From positions 4,154,373 to 4,218,372 of the forward strand of contig NZ_KE386572.1 in NCBI RefSeq assembly GCF_000427665.1: a stretch of 64,000 bases of DNA. The letters are read 5' to 3'. Origin of the DNA: Geminicoccus roseus DSM 18922. Its GTDB lineage: Bacteria > Pseudomonadota > Alphaproteobacteria > Geminicoccales > Geminicoccaceae. Below, one piece after another: positions 17,922-25,917 of the stretch; position 1 is the first letter of the stretch; every line of letters begins with the position of its first letter. The notes under the pieces were generated by a model that was not told the origin of the DNA, made no database searches, and saw only the letters and a list, made by a program, of their open reading frames with translations. Both the position numbers and the translations under genes were made by a program.

Positions 17922-18942
17922 TGCGGCGTCCTCCGCCGGTCAGCCGCTCGCGCGACTGGTCGATCAGCACCGAGACGATGATCACCACGCCCACCGCCAC
18001 GAACTGCCAGAACGGGGCGACGTTGATGAACACCAGGCCGTACTGGATCACCGCGATGATGAACGCGCCGATCACCGTGCCGATGATCGTGCCGGAGCCG
18101 CCGAACAGGGAGGCCCCGCCGATCACCACCGCGGCGATGCTGTCCAGCAGCAAGGGCTCGCCGCCCTGGGCGGCGCCGGCCGAGAAGCGCGCGGTATAGA
18201 CCACGCCGGCGATCCCGGCGCAGAAGCTGGCCAGCATGTAGAGCAGGATCGTGTGTTTGGGCACGTTGATGCCGGCCCGGATCGCCGCCGGCTTGCTGCC
18301 GCCGATCGCGTAGGTGTAGCGGCCGAAACGGCTTTCCTGCAAAAGCCAGTGCATCACCAGGACCACCACCGCGGTCAGGATCACCGGGACCGGGATGTGC
18401 AGGATCCGGGCATTGCCGAGCGCGAACAGCCAGGGATTGTTGACCGGCACGGTGGTGCCGCTGGCGGTGAGGAAGCCCACGCCCCGGCACACCCCGTACA
18501 TGCCGAGCGTGCCGATGAAGGCCGGGATCGCCAGCTTGGCGATCAGCGTGCCGCTGATCAGCCCGGGGATCACGCTGACCAGCAGGGCCGCCAGGATGCC
18601 GATCAGCAGCGACAGGCCCGGGTGCAGCCCGGAGGTCGCCTGCATCACGGTCGCCATGATCACCGCGGCCAGGCCCATCACGAAGCCCACCGACAGGTCG
18701 ATCCCGCCGGCGATGATCACCAGGGTCTGGCCCAGGCCCAGCAGCAGCGGCATCGAGGCCGCAAGGGCGATGCTCTGCAGGTTGTAGGGGTTGAGCACGA
18801 AGGTCGAGCCGTACTGGACGCGGGCCCAGATCTCGAAGAACAGCACCAGGACCAGGAGAAACAGCCAGGACCAGGCGATCGCGATGAAGGCGAGCAGCGG
18901 GTGGCGTTCGGCTGGGGCGTGCGGGGCGGCGGCGGTGGCCAA
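17914..18942 (-). CDS. Sugar ABC transporter permease (CUT2, FrcC-like)
   Basis: 342-residue inner-membrane permease of the BPD_transp_2 family with about ten helices and the conserved segment IIAGGIDLSVG. GGEPLLLDSIAAVVIGGASLFGG and GTIIGTVIGAFI are typical of ribose/fructose permeases. The start is TTG with AGGAAGAGG upstream. It follows the binding-protein gene after a stem-loop. Substrate is probably a monosaccharide; the exact sugar is not determinable. Confidence 0.92.
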   Translation of the reverse strand: MATAAAPHAPAERHPLLAFIAIAWSWLFLLVLVLFFEIWARVQYGSTFVLNPYNLQSIALAASMPLLLGLGQTLVIIAGGIDLSVGFVMGLAAVIMATVMQATSGLHPGLSLLIGILAALLVSVIPGLISGTLIAKLAIPAFIGTLGMYGVCRGVGFLTASGTTVPVNNPWLFALGNARILHIPVPVILTAVVVLVMHWLLQESRFGRYTYAIGGSKPAAIRAGINVPKHTILLYMLASFCAGIAGVVYTARFSAGAAQGGEPLLLDSIAAVVIGGASLFGGSGTIIGTVIGAFIIAVIQYGLVFINVAPFWQFVAVGVVIIVSVLIDQSRERLTGGGRRSE

Positions 18943-18984
18943 AGGGCGGCCTCTTCCTGCAAGGACATGCTGACGACGAGGAGC

Positions 18985-19007
18985 GGGGCGGCCGTCATGG
19001 CCGCCCC
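18985..19007 (-). other. Intercistronic stem-loop after the binding-protein gene
   Basis: Perfect 9-base arms GGGGCGGCC and GGCCGCCCC with a 5-base loop, between the binding-protein stop and the permease start. No U-run follows. Such hairpins commonly stabilise the upstream message or attenuate read-through, so that the binding protein is made in excess. Confidence 0.55.
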
Positions 19008-19020
19008 GTGGGGGACCAGG

Positions 19021-20001
19021 TCAGTCCGAGTAGACGAACCTCTGGATTTCCGGGTCGTCGATGTTGTCCTTGGTCATCACGGTGAAGCCGGTGCCGATCG
19101 TGGTGGGCACCGACTGGCCGGTGAGCGCCGCATAGGCGGTCATCACCCCGTAATAGCCGATCTCGGCCGGGTGCTGGGCGATCGCGAAGTCGACCGAGCC
19201 GCTCTTCAGGTCGTCGATGATCCGGGTGGGGGTGTCGAAGGCCACCACCTTGATCTCGCCGGTCTTGCCGGCGGCCTTGACGCCGTCGGCGGCGCCGAAC
19301 GCCGAGAACAGGTTGGCGCCGAACACGCCGGCCAGGTCCTGGTTGCGGGCGAACACCGCCTGGAGCTGCGAGGAGGCCTTGTTGGCGTCGTTGTCGTTGA
19401 ACTGGGTCTCCAGGACCTCGATGTCCGGGAACTCCTCCATGCCCTGCTTGAAGCCCTCCTCCCGCTGGTCGGTGGTGGAGATGCCGGGCTTCACGTTGCT
19501 GACATAGACCTTGCCCTTGCCGCCGATCGCCTCGGCCAGGGCGCGCGCGGCCATCTTGCCGCCCATCACGTTGTCGGAGGCGACATAGGAGAGCGGGAAG
19601 TCGCCAGGCCCGGAGCCGTCCTGGTACTGGCCGTCATCGATGAAGGTGTCGACGGTGATCACCTTGATCCCGGCATCCACCGCCTGCTGCAGCGGCGCGA
19701 TCAGCTGCTGCTTGTCGGTGGGCGCGATCAGCAGGGCGTCCGGCTGCCTTGCGATCACCGCCTGGAGGACCGGGACCTGCAGGGTCGGGTTGAAGTCGGG
19801 GGCGCCCTGGAACACCAGCTCCACGCCCAGGGCATCGGCCGCGGCCTGGGCGCCTTTGTGCATGGTGATGTAGAAGGCGTCGGTGGTGAGCCCCGGAATG
19901 AGGGCGATGGTGTATTTCTCGTCCTGCGCGGAAGCGGGCCCGATGGACGCACCGGCGAGCGCGGCCAACGCCAGCGCCCCCGCGAAATGGCGGCGGATCA
20001 T
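19021..20001 (-). CDS. Sugar ABC transporter substrate-binding protein
   Basis: 326-residue periplasmic binding protein of the peripla_BP_4 (ribose/fructose) type. A signal peptide (about residues 1-25, ending ASA) is followed by YTIALIPGLTTDAFYITMHKGA. The hinge-region patterns ALLIAPTDKQQL and VFGANLFSAFGAADGVKAAG support the sugar-binding fold. First gene of the minus-strand operon binding protein-permease-ATPase-EamA. No regulator is encoded next to it. Confidence 0.92.
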   Translation of the reverse strand: MIRRHFAGALALAALAGASIGPASAQDEKYTIALIPGLTTDAFYITMHKGAQAAADALGVELVFQGAPDFNPTLQVPVLQAVIARQPDALLIAPTDKQQLIAPLQQAVDAGIKVITVDTFIDDGQYQDGSGPGDFPLSYVASDNVMGGKMAARALAEAIGGKGKVYVSNVKPGISTTDQREEGFKQGMEEFPDIEVLETQFNDNDANKASSQLQAVFARNQDLAGVFGANLFSAFGAADGVKAAGKTGEIKVVAFDTPTRIIDDLKSGSVDFAIAQHPAEIGYYGVMTAYAALTGQSVPTTIGTGFTVMTKDNIDDPEIQRFVYSD

Positions 20002-20114
20002 GATTGCTCTCCCTGATCGTTCCTTGGTTGCGGAACGTGGCGGGACGCTAGCGGTGGCGCTACACCCGCACAAGCGATCAGCACCCGCTTTCTTGAACCT
20101 GGAGGAGCCTGGAT

Positions 20115-20339
20115 TTGGACGCACATCCGATGCTCAAGCCGCTTGCCGTGCGCATCGGTCTTCTTCTGTTCTGCCTGGCCTGGACCGCGTTCGAGGCCTG
20201 GCACGAGCCGAACTCGATCTGGTTCTGGATGTTCGCCGGCGTCACCGTCTATGCGGTGTTCGAGTTCTTCATCTCCGACAAGTACCGCAAGGCGGGCGCC
20301 GCCCCCGCAGCCGGAAGCGACGCACCGCCGGAAGCCTGA
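20115..20339 (+). CDS. Small two-helix membrane protein
   Basis: 74-residue protein with two predicted transmembrane helices (about residues 11-28 and 36-54) and a short charged C-terminal tail. The TTG start has a perfect GGAGGAG eight bases upstream; an ATG five codons later (20130) is the alternative. Function unknown. It is divergent from the sugar ABC operon and convergent with wrbA. Confidence 0.7.
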   Translation: MDAHPMLKPLAVRIGLLLFCLAWTAFEAWHEPNSIWFWMFAGVTVYAVFEFFISDKYRKAGAAPAAGSDAPPEA

Positions 20340-20353
20340 GCCGGCCGGCTCAG
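20336..20353. terminator. Palindrome spanning two convergent stop codons
   Basis: CTGAGCCGGCCGGCTCAG is a perfect 18-base palindrome that includes the TGA of the small membrane gene (plus) and the TGA of wrbA (minus). It could form a short bidirectional terminator hairpin, but no U-run follows on either strand. Confidence 0.4.
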
Positions 20354-20952
20354 CCGTGCAGCTTCGTGGTGATCTCCGCCACGTGGCGGCCCTGGAAGCC
20401 AGCGCCTTCCAGCTCGACCTTGGAGGGCTGGCGCGAGCCGTCGCTGCCGGCGATGGTGCTCGCGCCGTAGGGCGAGCCGCCCTTGACCTCCTCGTAGCCG
20501 GACTGGCCGGCGAACGAGTAGGGCAGGCCCACGATCACCATGCCATGATGCAGCAGCACGGTGTGGAACGAGGTGATGGTGGTCTCCTGGCCGCCATGCT
20601 GGGTGGCGGTGCTGGTGAACACGCTGCCGACCTTGCCGACCAGCTTGCCCTGCGCCCACAGCCCGCCGGTCTGGTCCAGGAAGTTCTTCATCTGCGCGCA
20701 CATGTTGCCGTAGCGGGTCGGCGTGCCGAAGATCACCGCGTCGTAGTCCGCCAGCTCGGCCGGCTGGGCGATCGGGGCCGGCTGGTCGGTCTTGTAGTGC
20801 GCCTTCTGCTGCACCTCCTCCGGGACCAGCTCGGGCACCCGCTTCACCACGACCTCGGTGCCGGCCACCGACCTGGCCCCTTCGGCGGCGGCATAGGCCA
20901 TCTGCTCGACATGGCCCCAGCTCGAATAATAGAGCACCAGGATCTTCGCCAA
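20350..20952 (-). CDS. wrbA: NAD(P)H:quinone oxidoreductase, WrbA family
   Basis: 200-residue flavodoxin-like FMN protein that reduces quinones by two electrons. Starts [19 protein letters not shown] (FMN phosphate loop) and shows [26 protein letters not shown] and the [11 protein letters not shown] segment typical of WrbA. The start is TTG with GAGGAGAC upstream; an ATG at 21015 would add a 21-residue N-terminal extension unlike the family. Single gene. Confidence 0.94.
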   Translation of the reverse strand: MAKILVLYYSSWGHVEQMAYAAAEGARSVAGTEVVVKRVPELVPEEVQQKAHYKTDQPAPIAQPAELADYDAVIFGTPTRYGNMCAQMKNFLDQTGGLWAQGKLVGKVGSVFTSTATQHGGQETTITSFHTVLLHHGMVIVGLPYSFAGQSGYEEVKGGSPYGASTIAGSDGSRQPSKVELEGAGFQGRHVAEITTKLHG

Positions 20953-21072
20953 CGTCTGTCTCCTCGGCAGGATTTCGTCGGCGAAACAGATGGACCAGGG
21001 TGATGACGTTTCCAATCGTCAATTCCCGGCGCGGATCGTTTCCCATCCGGCAACAATGGTTGGTCGGTTGGC

Positions 21073-21855
21073 TCAGCGCAGGAAGGCGGAACCGCGCCGG
21101 TAGGGGCGCACGCCCAGAAAGGTCCGGCCATGGGCCTGCGCCAGGCCGGCGGCATGGGTTGCTGCCACCGCGCCGCCCCCGGCCCCGGCTCCGTCCAGCT
21201 CCACCACCGCGCCGGCATGGGTGATCCGGCAGCGCAGGGTGGCGCCTTTCGGCAGCAGGGCCGCCAGCTCGCGCTCGACCAGGTCGACGAACGCCAGGTC
21301 ACCGGCGTCGATGGCGATCCCGGTCTCGACCCGGCTGGCCAGGCAGGGCTGGGCCGGCAGTTCCGCCAGGTCGTCCAGCCCGTGCCGTGCCGCCAGCGCC
21401 CGCACGCCGACCTTGGCGATGCCGGCCTCGACATAAGGATGCACGACCCGGTGCTCGGTGGCGGCGATCAGGCCCGGCCGGTAGTCGGACAAATCGTCCA
21501 GGTTGGCCCCGGACGCGATGGTGCCCGACGTCAGGCCGCGGATCCGCCCGTAAAGGTTGGTCTTGCAGAAATAGCAGCGGTTGGCCGGGTTGGCCCGGTA
21601 GGACGGGTCGTCGAACTCGCCGGCCCCCACCACGTCCAGCCGCCAGCCATGCAGCGCCGCGTGGCGCTCGACCCGCGCCGTGGCGGCGGGCGGCACCGCC
21701 GGGGAAACGGCATGGACCATCCGGACCGGATGCCGGCCGAACCGGTGCGTCAGGTAGGCCAGGGTCATGCTGTCGACCCCGCCGCTCACCGCGATGGCGA
21801 GGTCGTCGTGGCGGTCCAGGGCCTGGAGCAGGGCGGTCTGCGGATGCTCGCTCAA
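21073..21855 (-). CDS. larE: ATP-dependent sacrificial sulfur transferase LarE
   Basis: 260-residue PP-loop enzyme that installs the sulfurs of the nickel-pincer nucleotide cofactor. The ATP-binding motif AVSGGVDSMTLA, NPANRCYFCKTNLY and the PCLASR motif with the Cys that is sacrificed in the Lactobacillus enzyme are all present, suggesting the single-use Cys type. The start is TTG, overlapping the larC stop (TTGA). It forms an operon larA-larC-larE with the two genes upstream. Confidence 0.93.
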   Translation of the reverse strand: MSEHPQTALLQALDRHDDLAIAVSGGVDSMTLAYLTHRFGRHPVRMVHAVSPAVPPAATARVERHAALHGWRLDVVGAGEFDDPSYRANPANRCYFCKTNLYGRIRGLTSGTIASGANLDDLSDYRPGLIAATEHRVVHPYVEAGIAKVGVRALAARHGLDDLAELPAQPCLASRVETGIAIDAGDLAFVDLVERELAALLPKGATLRCRITHAGAVVELDGAGAGGGAVAATHAAGLAQAHGRTFLGVRPYRRGSAFLR

Positions 21856-23021
21856 TCTTCCTCGCACTGGCGGGCCAGGCGACGCCGCTCCGCCAGGCTG
21901 GCGCCGGTCAGGTCGTCGCTCTCCGCCTTGAAGGTGGTGACGCCACCCGGCCGCCGCACCCGCTTGCGCCGGATGCCGTCCCGCTGATCCAGCTCGCGGA
22001 TCAGGCACAGGCGGCTTTCCTCGTGCCAGCGCAGCCCGATCGTGGAGGTCTCGGTCAGGCAGGCGGCCTGCACCGCCGCCAGCGCGTCCGGGCGGACCAG
22101 GAGGCGGAACGATTCCATCGGCCGGTTCTTCTTGCCCCGCCGGGTCGCGGTGGACAGGTCCAGCACCCCGTCCAGGGCGCGCAACCGGTCGCAGGCGGTC
22201 CCGATCTCCTCGCCGGTCATGTCGTCGACCTCGAAGCTCAGCACGGTGATCCGCTCGGCCTGCCCAGGTGCTTCCAGCCGCGCCACCATCGCCCGCAGGA
22301 TGTTGGGCATCTCCGGCAGATGCCGCGTCCCGGCGCCGGTGCCGACTGCCTCCAGTTCCAGCGCTGGCGGCCGCCCGGCCTTCACCAGATGGCGCAGGAT
22401 CGCCGCCCCGGTGGGGGTGACCCGCTCGCCGGACACGCCGTCGTCCCGCCAGGCAAAGCCCTTCAGGATCTCGGCGGTGGCCGGGGCCGGGACCGGCAGC
22501 AGCCCGTGCCGGGTCCGCACCAGCCCGCCGCCCAGCGGCAAGGGCGAGACCGACCAGCTGGCCCCCTCCAGCGCCGCGGCGATGCTGCCCGCCGCCACCA
22601 CGTCCAGCAGCGAATCCCAGTCGCCGATCTCGTGGAAATGGACCTCGGCGATCGGGACCTGGTGGATCGCAGCCTCGGCCTTCGCCAGCACGGTCAGGAT
22701 CGCCACGGCGTGGGAGGCGGTGCCGGGATGCAGCGGCGCCCGCTCGATCAGCCGGACCATCTCGGTGAAATGGCTGGCATGGTGGTGCGGCGCGTTCTCG
22801 GCCGGCTTCAGCCCGAAGCGCTTGCAGCGGATCGCGTTGCTGGTCCCGCCCTCCAGGAACGGCTCGCCCGCACCCGGCGGCAGCACCGCCCGGGCGTCGG
22901 CCAGGACCCGCGCCTGCAGGTCCGGCAGCGCGTCCAGCAGGGCCGCCACGAACATGTCGCCCGCGACCCCGCCCGAGGCGTCCAGGTGGATGTGCCGGCA
23001 GGCCTCAGCCGGCTGGGGCAT
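21852..23021 (-). CDS. larC: Nickel-pincer cofactor biosynthesis protein LarC
   Basis: 389-residue nickel insertase (cyclometallase) that completes the nickel-pincer cofactor. It begins with HIHLDASGGVAGDMFVAALLDALP and shows EVHFHEIGDWDSLLDVVAA, GERVTPTGAAILR and LSFEVDDMTGEEIG. In Lactobacillus plantarum larC is split into two frames read by programmed frameshift; here it is one continuous gene. A His-rich stretch (APHHHASHF) may bind nickel. It overlaps larA by 17 bases and larE by four. Confidence 0.93.
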   Translation of the reverse strand: MPQPAEACRHIHLDASGGVAGDMFVAALLDALPDLQARVLADARAVLPPGAGEPFLEGGTSNAIRCKRFGLKPAENAPHHHASHFTEMVRLIERAPLHPGTASHAVAILTVLAKAEAAIHQVPIAEVHFHEIGDWDSLLDVVAAGSIAAALEGASWSVSPLPLGGGLVRTRHGLLPVPAPATAEILKGFAWRDDGVSGERVTPTGAAILRHLVKAGRPPALELEAVGTGAGTRHLPEMPNILRAMVARLEAPGQAERITVLSFEVDDMTGEEIGTACDRLRALDGVLDLSTATRRGKKNRPMESFRLLVRPDALAAVQAACLTETSTIGLRWHEESRLCLIRELDQRDGIRRKRVRRPGGVTTFKAESDDLTGASLAERRRLARQCEED

Positions 23022-24303
23022 GGACCGGGATCACGTAGGGACCCTCGGGAATCACCGCCACCGCGCTGTCCCCGTGCCGGGCCATGGCCGCCGCCACCGC
23101 ATCGTCCAGCGAGGGCACGATCTCCACCCCGGTGATCCGCCGCTCCTCGGGCGAAAGCCCGGTGGTGAACATCTGGATGGTGCCGAGCCGCATCGGCTTG
23201 AGCTGCATCTCGGTCTGCCACTCGTCGATCTCGGCCAGCGACTTGGCGGTCAGGGTCTGGAGGAACTTCTCCGGGCCGAGCTCGACCAGCCTTGCCTGGG
23301 CGTCCTTGAATTCCTCCGAGCCGAACCCTTCGGAGCACTCCGACACCATGATCAGCGTGCCGCCCGGCTCCAGGATGTCCAGCGGCGTCACCATGCCCTT
23401 CACGGTCTGGTAGTAGGTCTTGTCCAGCGGGTAGCCGGCCGAGGACGTCACCAGGGTCTTGAACTTGCGCGGCACCCGGACCTGGGAAACGTCCTGCACG
23501 AACGCCACCGCCGCCAGGTGGCTCTCGATCACCTCGCCGAAATTGACGTGGGCGAGGTCGCGGTCCTCGTCCAGGATCGTGTTCAGCGCATAGACCGGGC
23601 CCAGCCTGCGCACGATGTCCAGCTGCTCCTCGTGGAGCGGGTTGCCCACCAGGTTGCACTGCACCGCCAGCGGGTCCTCCATGAACCGGGCGGAATGGAA
23701 GGTGCGGATCGTGGTGTGGTGCGCCACGCCCGGCGCCACCACCTTCCGCCCGCCCGACCAGCCGGCCATGAAATGCGGCTCCACCAGGCCGGTGGAAATC
23801 TTCAGGTCCGCCTCGACCAGCCGCCGGTCCAGCCGGATCGGCACCTGGCGCTTCTCGGTGAAGCCCAGGTCGACATGCATGGCGTCGTCGCGGGCGAAAT
23901 GGTTCTCGACCCGGACATGCTCCAGGACCCAGGGATCGCCCACCAGCTCGGCCAGCTCCTCGCCCTCGTTCGGGCGGTGCAGGCCGGTGGCGACCAAGAC
24001 GGTGATCTGATCCATCGGAATGCCCGAGGCGACCATGGTCTCGATCATCGGCCGCAGGAACAGCCTGTTCGGCACCGGCCTTGTGATGTCGCAGATCAGG
24101 ATGCAGGCGCTCTTCTTGCCCTTGGCCAGCTCGGAGAGGGGCGGCGAGCCCACCGGGTGGGCCAGGGCGTCCCGCACCGCGCGCGCCGGATCGGGCAGCT
24201 TGGGCAGGTCGGCCTTGCGGATCACATGGGGGGAGGCGTCGGCCGGAAGGTTCAGCTTCACGTGCGACCGCCCGAACGCGATCTCGATCTTCTGTCCGGT
24301 CAC
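23005..24303 (-). CDS. larA: LarA-family nickel-pincer-dependent racemase/epimerase
   Basis: 432-residue enzyme of the lactate racemase family, whose Ni-pincer cofactor is tethered to a Lys. The cofactor Lys is in SGGRKVVAPG, the substrate-binding Arg in CDITRPVP, and His residues lie in GLHRPNEG, LVEPHF and GVAHHTTIRTFHSARF; YYQTVKG supplies further active-site positions. LarA homologues act on lactate, malate and several sugar acids, so the substrate is open. GTG start with GGGAGAGAG upstream. It heads the larA-larC-larE operon; larB is not in the window. Confidence 0.9.
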   Translation of the reverse strand: MTGQKIEIAFGRSHVKLNLPADASPHVIRKADLPKLPDPARAVRDALAHPVGSPPLSELAKGKKSACILICDITRPVPNRLFLRPMIETMVASGIPMDQITVLVATGLHRPNEGEELAELVGDPWVLEHVRVENHFARDDAMHVDLGFTEKRQVPIRLDRRLVEADLKISTGLVEPHFMAGWSGGRKVVAPGVAHHTTIRTFHSARFMEDPLAVQCNLVGNPLHEEQLDIVRRLGPVYALNTILDEDRDLAHVNFGEVIESHLAAVAFVQDVSQVRVPRKFKTLVTSSAGYPLDKTYYQTVKGMVTPLDILEPGGTLIMVSECSEGFGSEEFKDAQARLVELGPEKFLQTLTAKSLAEIDEWQTEMQLKPMRLGTIQMFTTGLSPEERRITGVEIVPSLDDAVAAAMARHGDSAVAVIPEGPYVIPVHAPAG

Positions 24304-24430
24304 GGTAGCTCTCTCCCTGGGTCGTCGCCGTCACGTCGCCGGCAGGGAGGGTGAAGCGCATGCGCCTGCACCACTCAAGCCCAGAAGGCCCGCGCCCGTG
24401 ACGATCATCGCTCAACGAGATGGGGAGAGA

Positions 24431-24517
24431 TGGTGCGGTCGAGAAGACTCGAACTTCCACGCCCTTTCGGGCACAGCGCCCTCAACGCTGCGCGTCTACC
24501 AATTCCGCCACGACCGC
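24431..24517 (-). tRNA. tRNA-Leu (GAG)
   Basis: 87-nt class II tRNA with an acceptor stem GCGGTCG/CGACCGC, discriminator A and encoded CCA. The D arm (TGGCGGAATTGGTAGACGC), an anticodon arm CAGCG-TTGAGGG-CGCTG with anticodon GAG, a long variable arm and GTTCGAGTC in the T loop are all present. It reads CUC/CUU leucine codons. It lies 127 bases upstream of larA on the same strand. Confidence 0.96.
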
Positions 24518-24625
24518 ACATCGCTGGGGAGCCAGAACCTATCGGCTGCCGGCGCCGCGCGGTATAATCGGTCCTGGCCGGGCCTGCAATAGACGCCTGT
24601 CAGGAAAAGGAAGAAGGAGAGCTCC

Positions 24626-25363
24626 TTGTCGCTCGAATGGCGTGTGGAACCAGGGCTGGTCAGCTACCCGGACGCGGTGGCGGCGATGGAGGAGCGGGTC
24701 CGGGCGATCCGCGAGGACGGCGCCGACGAGCTGGTCTGGCTGGTGGAACATCCGTCGCTCTATACCGCCGGCACCTCGGCCGCCCCGGACGAGCTGCTCG
24801 ATCCCGCCCGCTTCCCGACCTACAAGACCGGCCGCGGCGGCCGGTGGACCTATCACGGCCCGGGCCAGCGGGTCGCCTATGTCATGCTCGACCTGCAAAG
24901 GCGCGGCGTCGACCTGCGCGCCTATGTCGCCCGGCTGGAAGGCTGGGCGATCGCGGCGCTGGCGAGCTTCGGGGTGAAGGGCGAGCAGCGCGACGGCCGG
25001 GTCGGCATCTGGGTGACCAGGCCGGATGGGTTCGAGGAGAAGATCGCCGCGGTGGGGGTGCGGGTGCGCCGCTGGGTCACCTATCACGGCATCGCCATCA
25101 ACGTGGCCCCGGACCTTGGCCATTTCGCCGGGATCGTGCCCTGCGGGATCGAGGAGCACGGCGTCACCTCGCTGGCGAAGCTCGGGATCCAGGCCGACCT
25201 GGCAGCGGTGGACCGGGTGCTGCGCGCCCGCTTCGACGAGATGTTCGACCAGGACTTCGCTCCGGCCGCTGATCCGGCAACGGCCGCGGCAGGGGCCCTG
25301 GCCGCAACAATGACCGCCGGCCAATTGATCGGTGACGATCTCGTAACTATTTGTAGGTCATGA
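24626..25363 (+). CDS. lipB: Octanoyltransferase LipB
   Basis: 245-residue enzyme that transfers octanoyl from ACP to lipoyl domains. Shows [34 protein letters not shown], the Lys of [12 protein letters not shown] and the catalytic Cys in [15 protein letters not shown]. The start is TTG with AAGGAGAG upstream. The last 30 residues are Ala-rich and beyond the family core. Its stop overlaps the start of the next gene by four bases (ATGA). Confidence 0.94.
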   Translation: MSLEWRVEPGLVSYPDAVAAMEERVRAIREDGADELVWLVEHPSLYTAGTSAAPDELLDPARFPTYKTGRGGRWTYHGPGQRVAYVMLDLQRRGVDLRAYVARLEGWAIAALASFGVKGEQRDGRVGIWVTRPDGFEEKIAAVGVRVRRWVTYHGIAINVAPDLGHFAGIVPCGIEEHGVTSLAKLGIQADLAAVDRVLRARFDEMFDQDFAPAADPATAAAGALAATMTAGQLIGDDLVTICRS

Positions 25364-25893
25364 AGATCGCTCCCGCCCTGGTGGCCCTGACCCTCCTGGC
25401 AGCCCCGGCCGCGGCCCTGGCCGATTGCGCGGATGCCGCCGGACCCGGCATCGAATGGCGCCGCTGCCTGATGGACGGCGAGGACATGAGCGGCGTGGTG
25501 CTGATCGGAGCCGACCTGCGCAGCGCCTCGTTCAAGCGCACCAACCTGGCGGGCGCCGACCTGACCGAGAGCCGGGCGACCGGCACCAAGTTCATCAGCG
25601 CCGACATGACCGGGGTGCAGATGGACCGCGCGGTGATGCTGCGCGCCGACTTCACCAGCGCCAACCTGACCGGCGCATCGTTCCGCAACGCCGACCTGCG
25701 CCGGGCGCGCTTCTACGACGCCAAATTGTGGAACGCCGACCTGACCGGCGCACGCCTGGAAGGCGCCGACCTTCTTCGCACCGATTTCTCGGGGGCTACC
25801 TGGACCGACGGCGCCACAATCTGCGCGGAAGGCTCGATCGGCCGCTGCATCGCCACCTCGCCGGCCGGCGAGCAGGTCGACGACGGCTCCTGA
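25360..25893 (+). CDS. Exported pentapeptide-repeat protein
   Basis: 177-residue protein with a signal peptide (about residues 1-21) and some 18 tandem A(D/N)LXX pentapeptides between residues 45 and 150 (for example [20 protein letters not shown]), which fold as a right-handed quadrilateral beta-helix. One Cys pair near each end (C23/C36 and the C-terminal pair) could form disulfides in the periplasm. Function unknown. Translationally coupled to lipB, but no shared role is apparent. Confidence 0.85.
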   Translation: MKIAPALVALTLLAAPAAALADCADAAGPGIEWRRCLMDGEDMSGVVLIGADLRSASFKRTNLAGADLTESRATGTKFISADMTGVQMDRAVMLRADFTSANLTGASFRNADLRRARFYDAKLWNADLTGARLEGADLLRTDFSGATWTDGATICAEGSIGRCIATSPAGEQVDDGS

Positions 25894-25917
25894 GCCGGCA
25901 AGCCCGCTCGGCCGGCC

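Noticed and set aside
21852-23021. Frameshifted larC1/larC2 pair
   Set aside because: The reading frame is continuous from ATG to stop with both domains, so no frameshift is needed.
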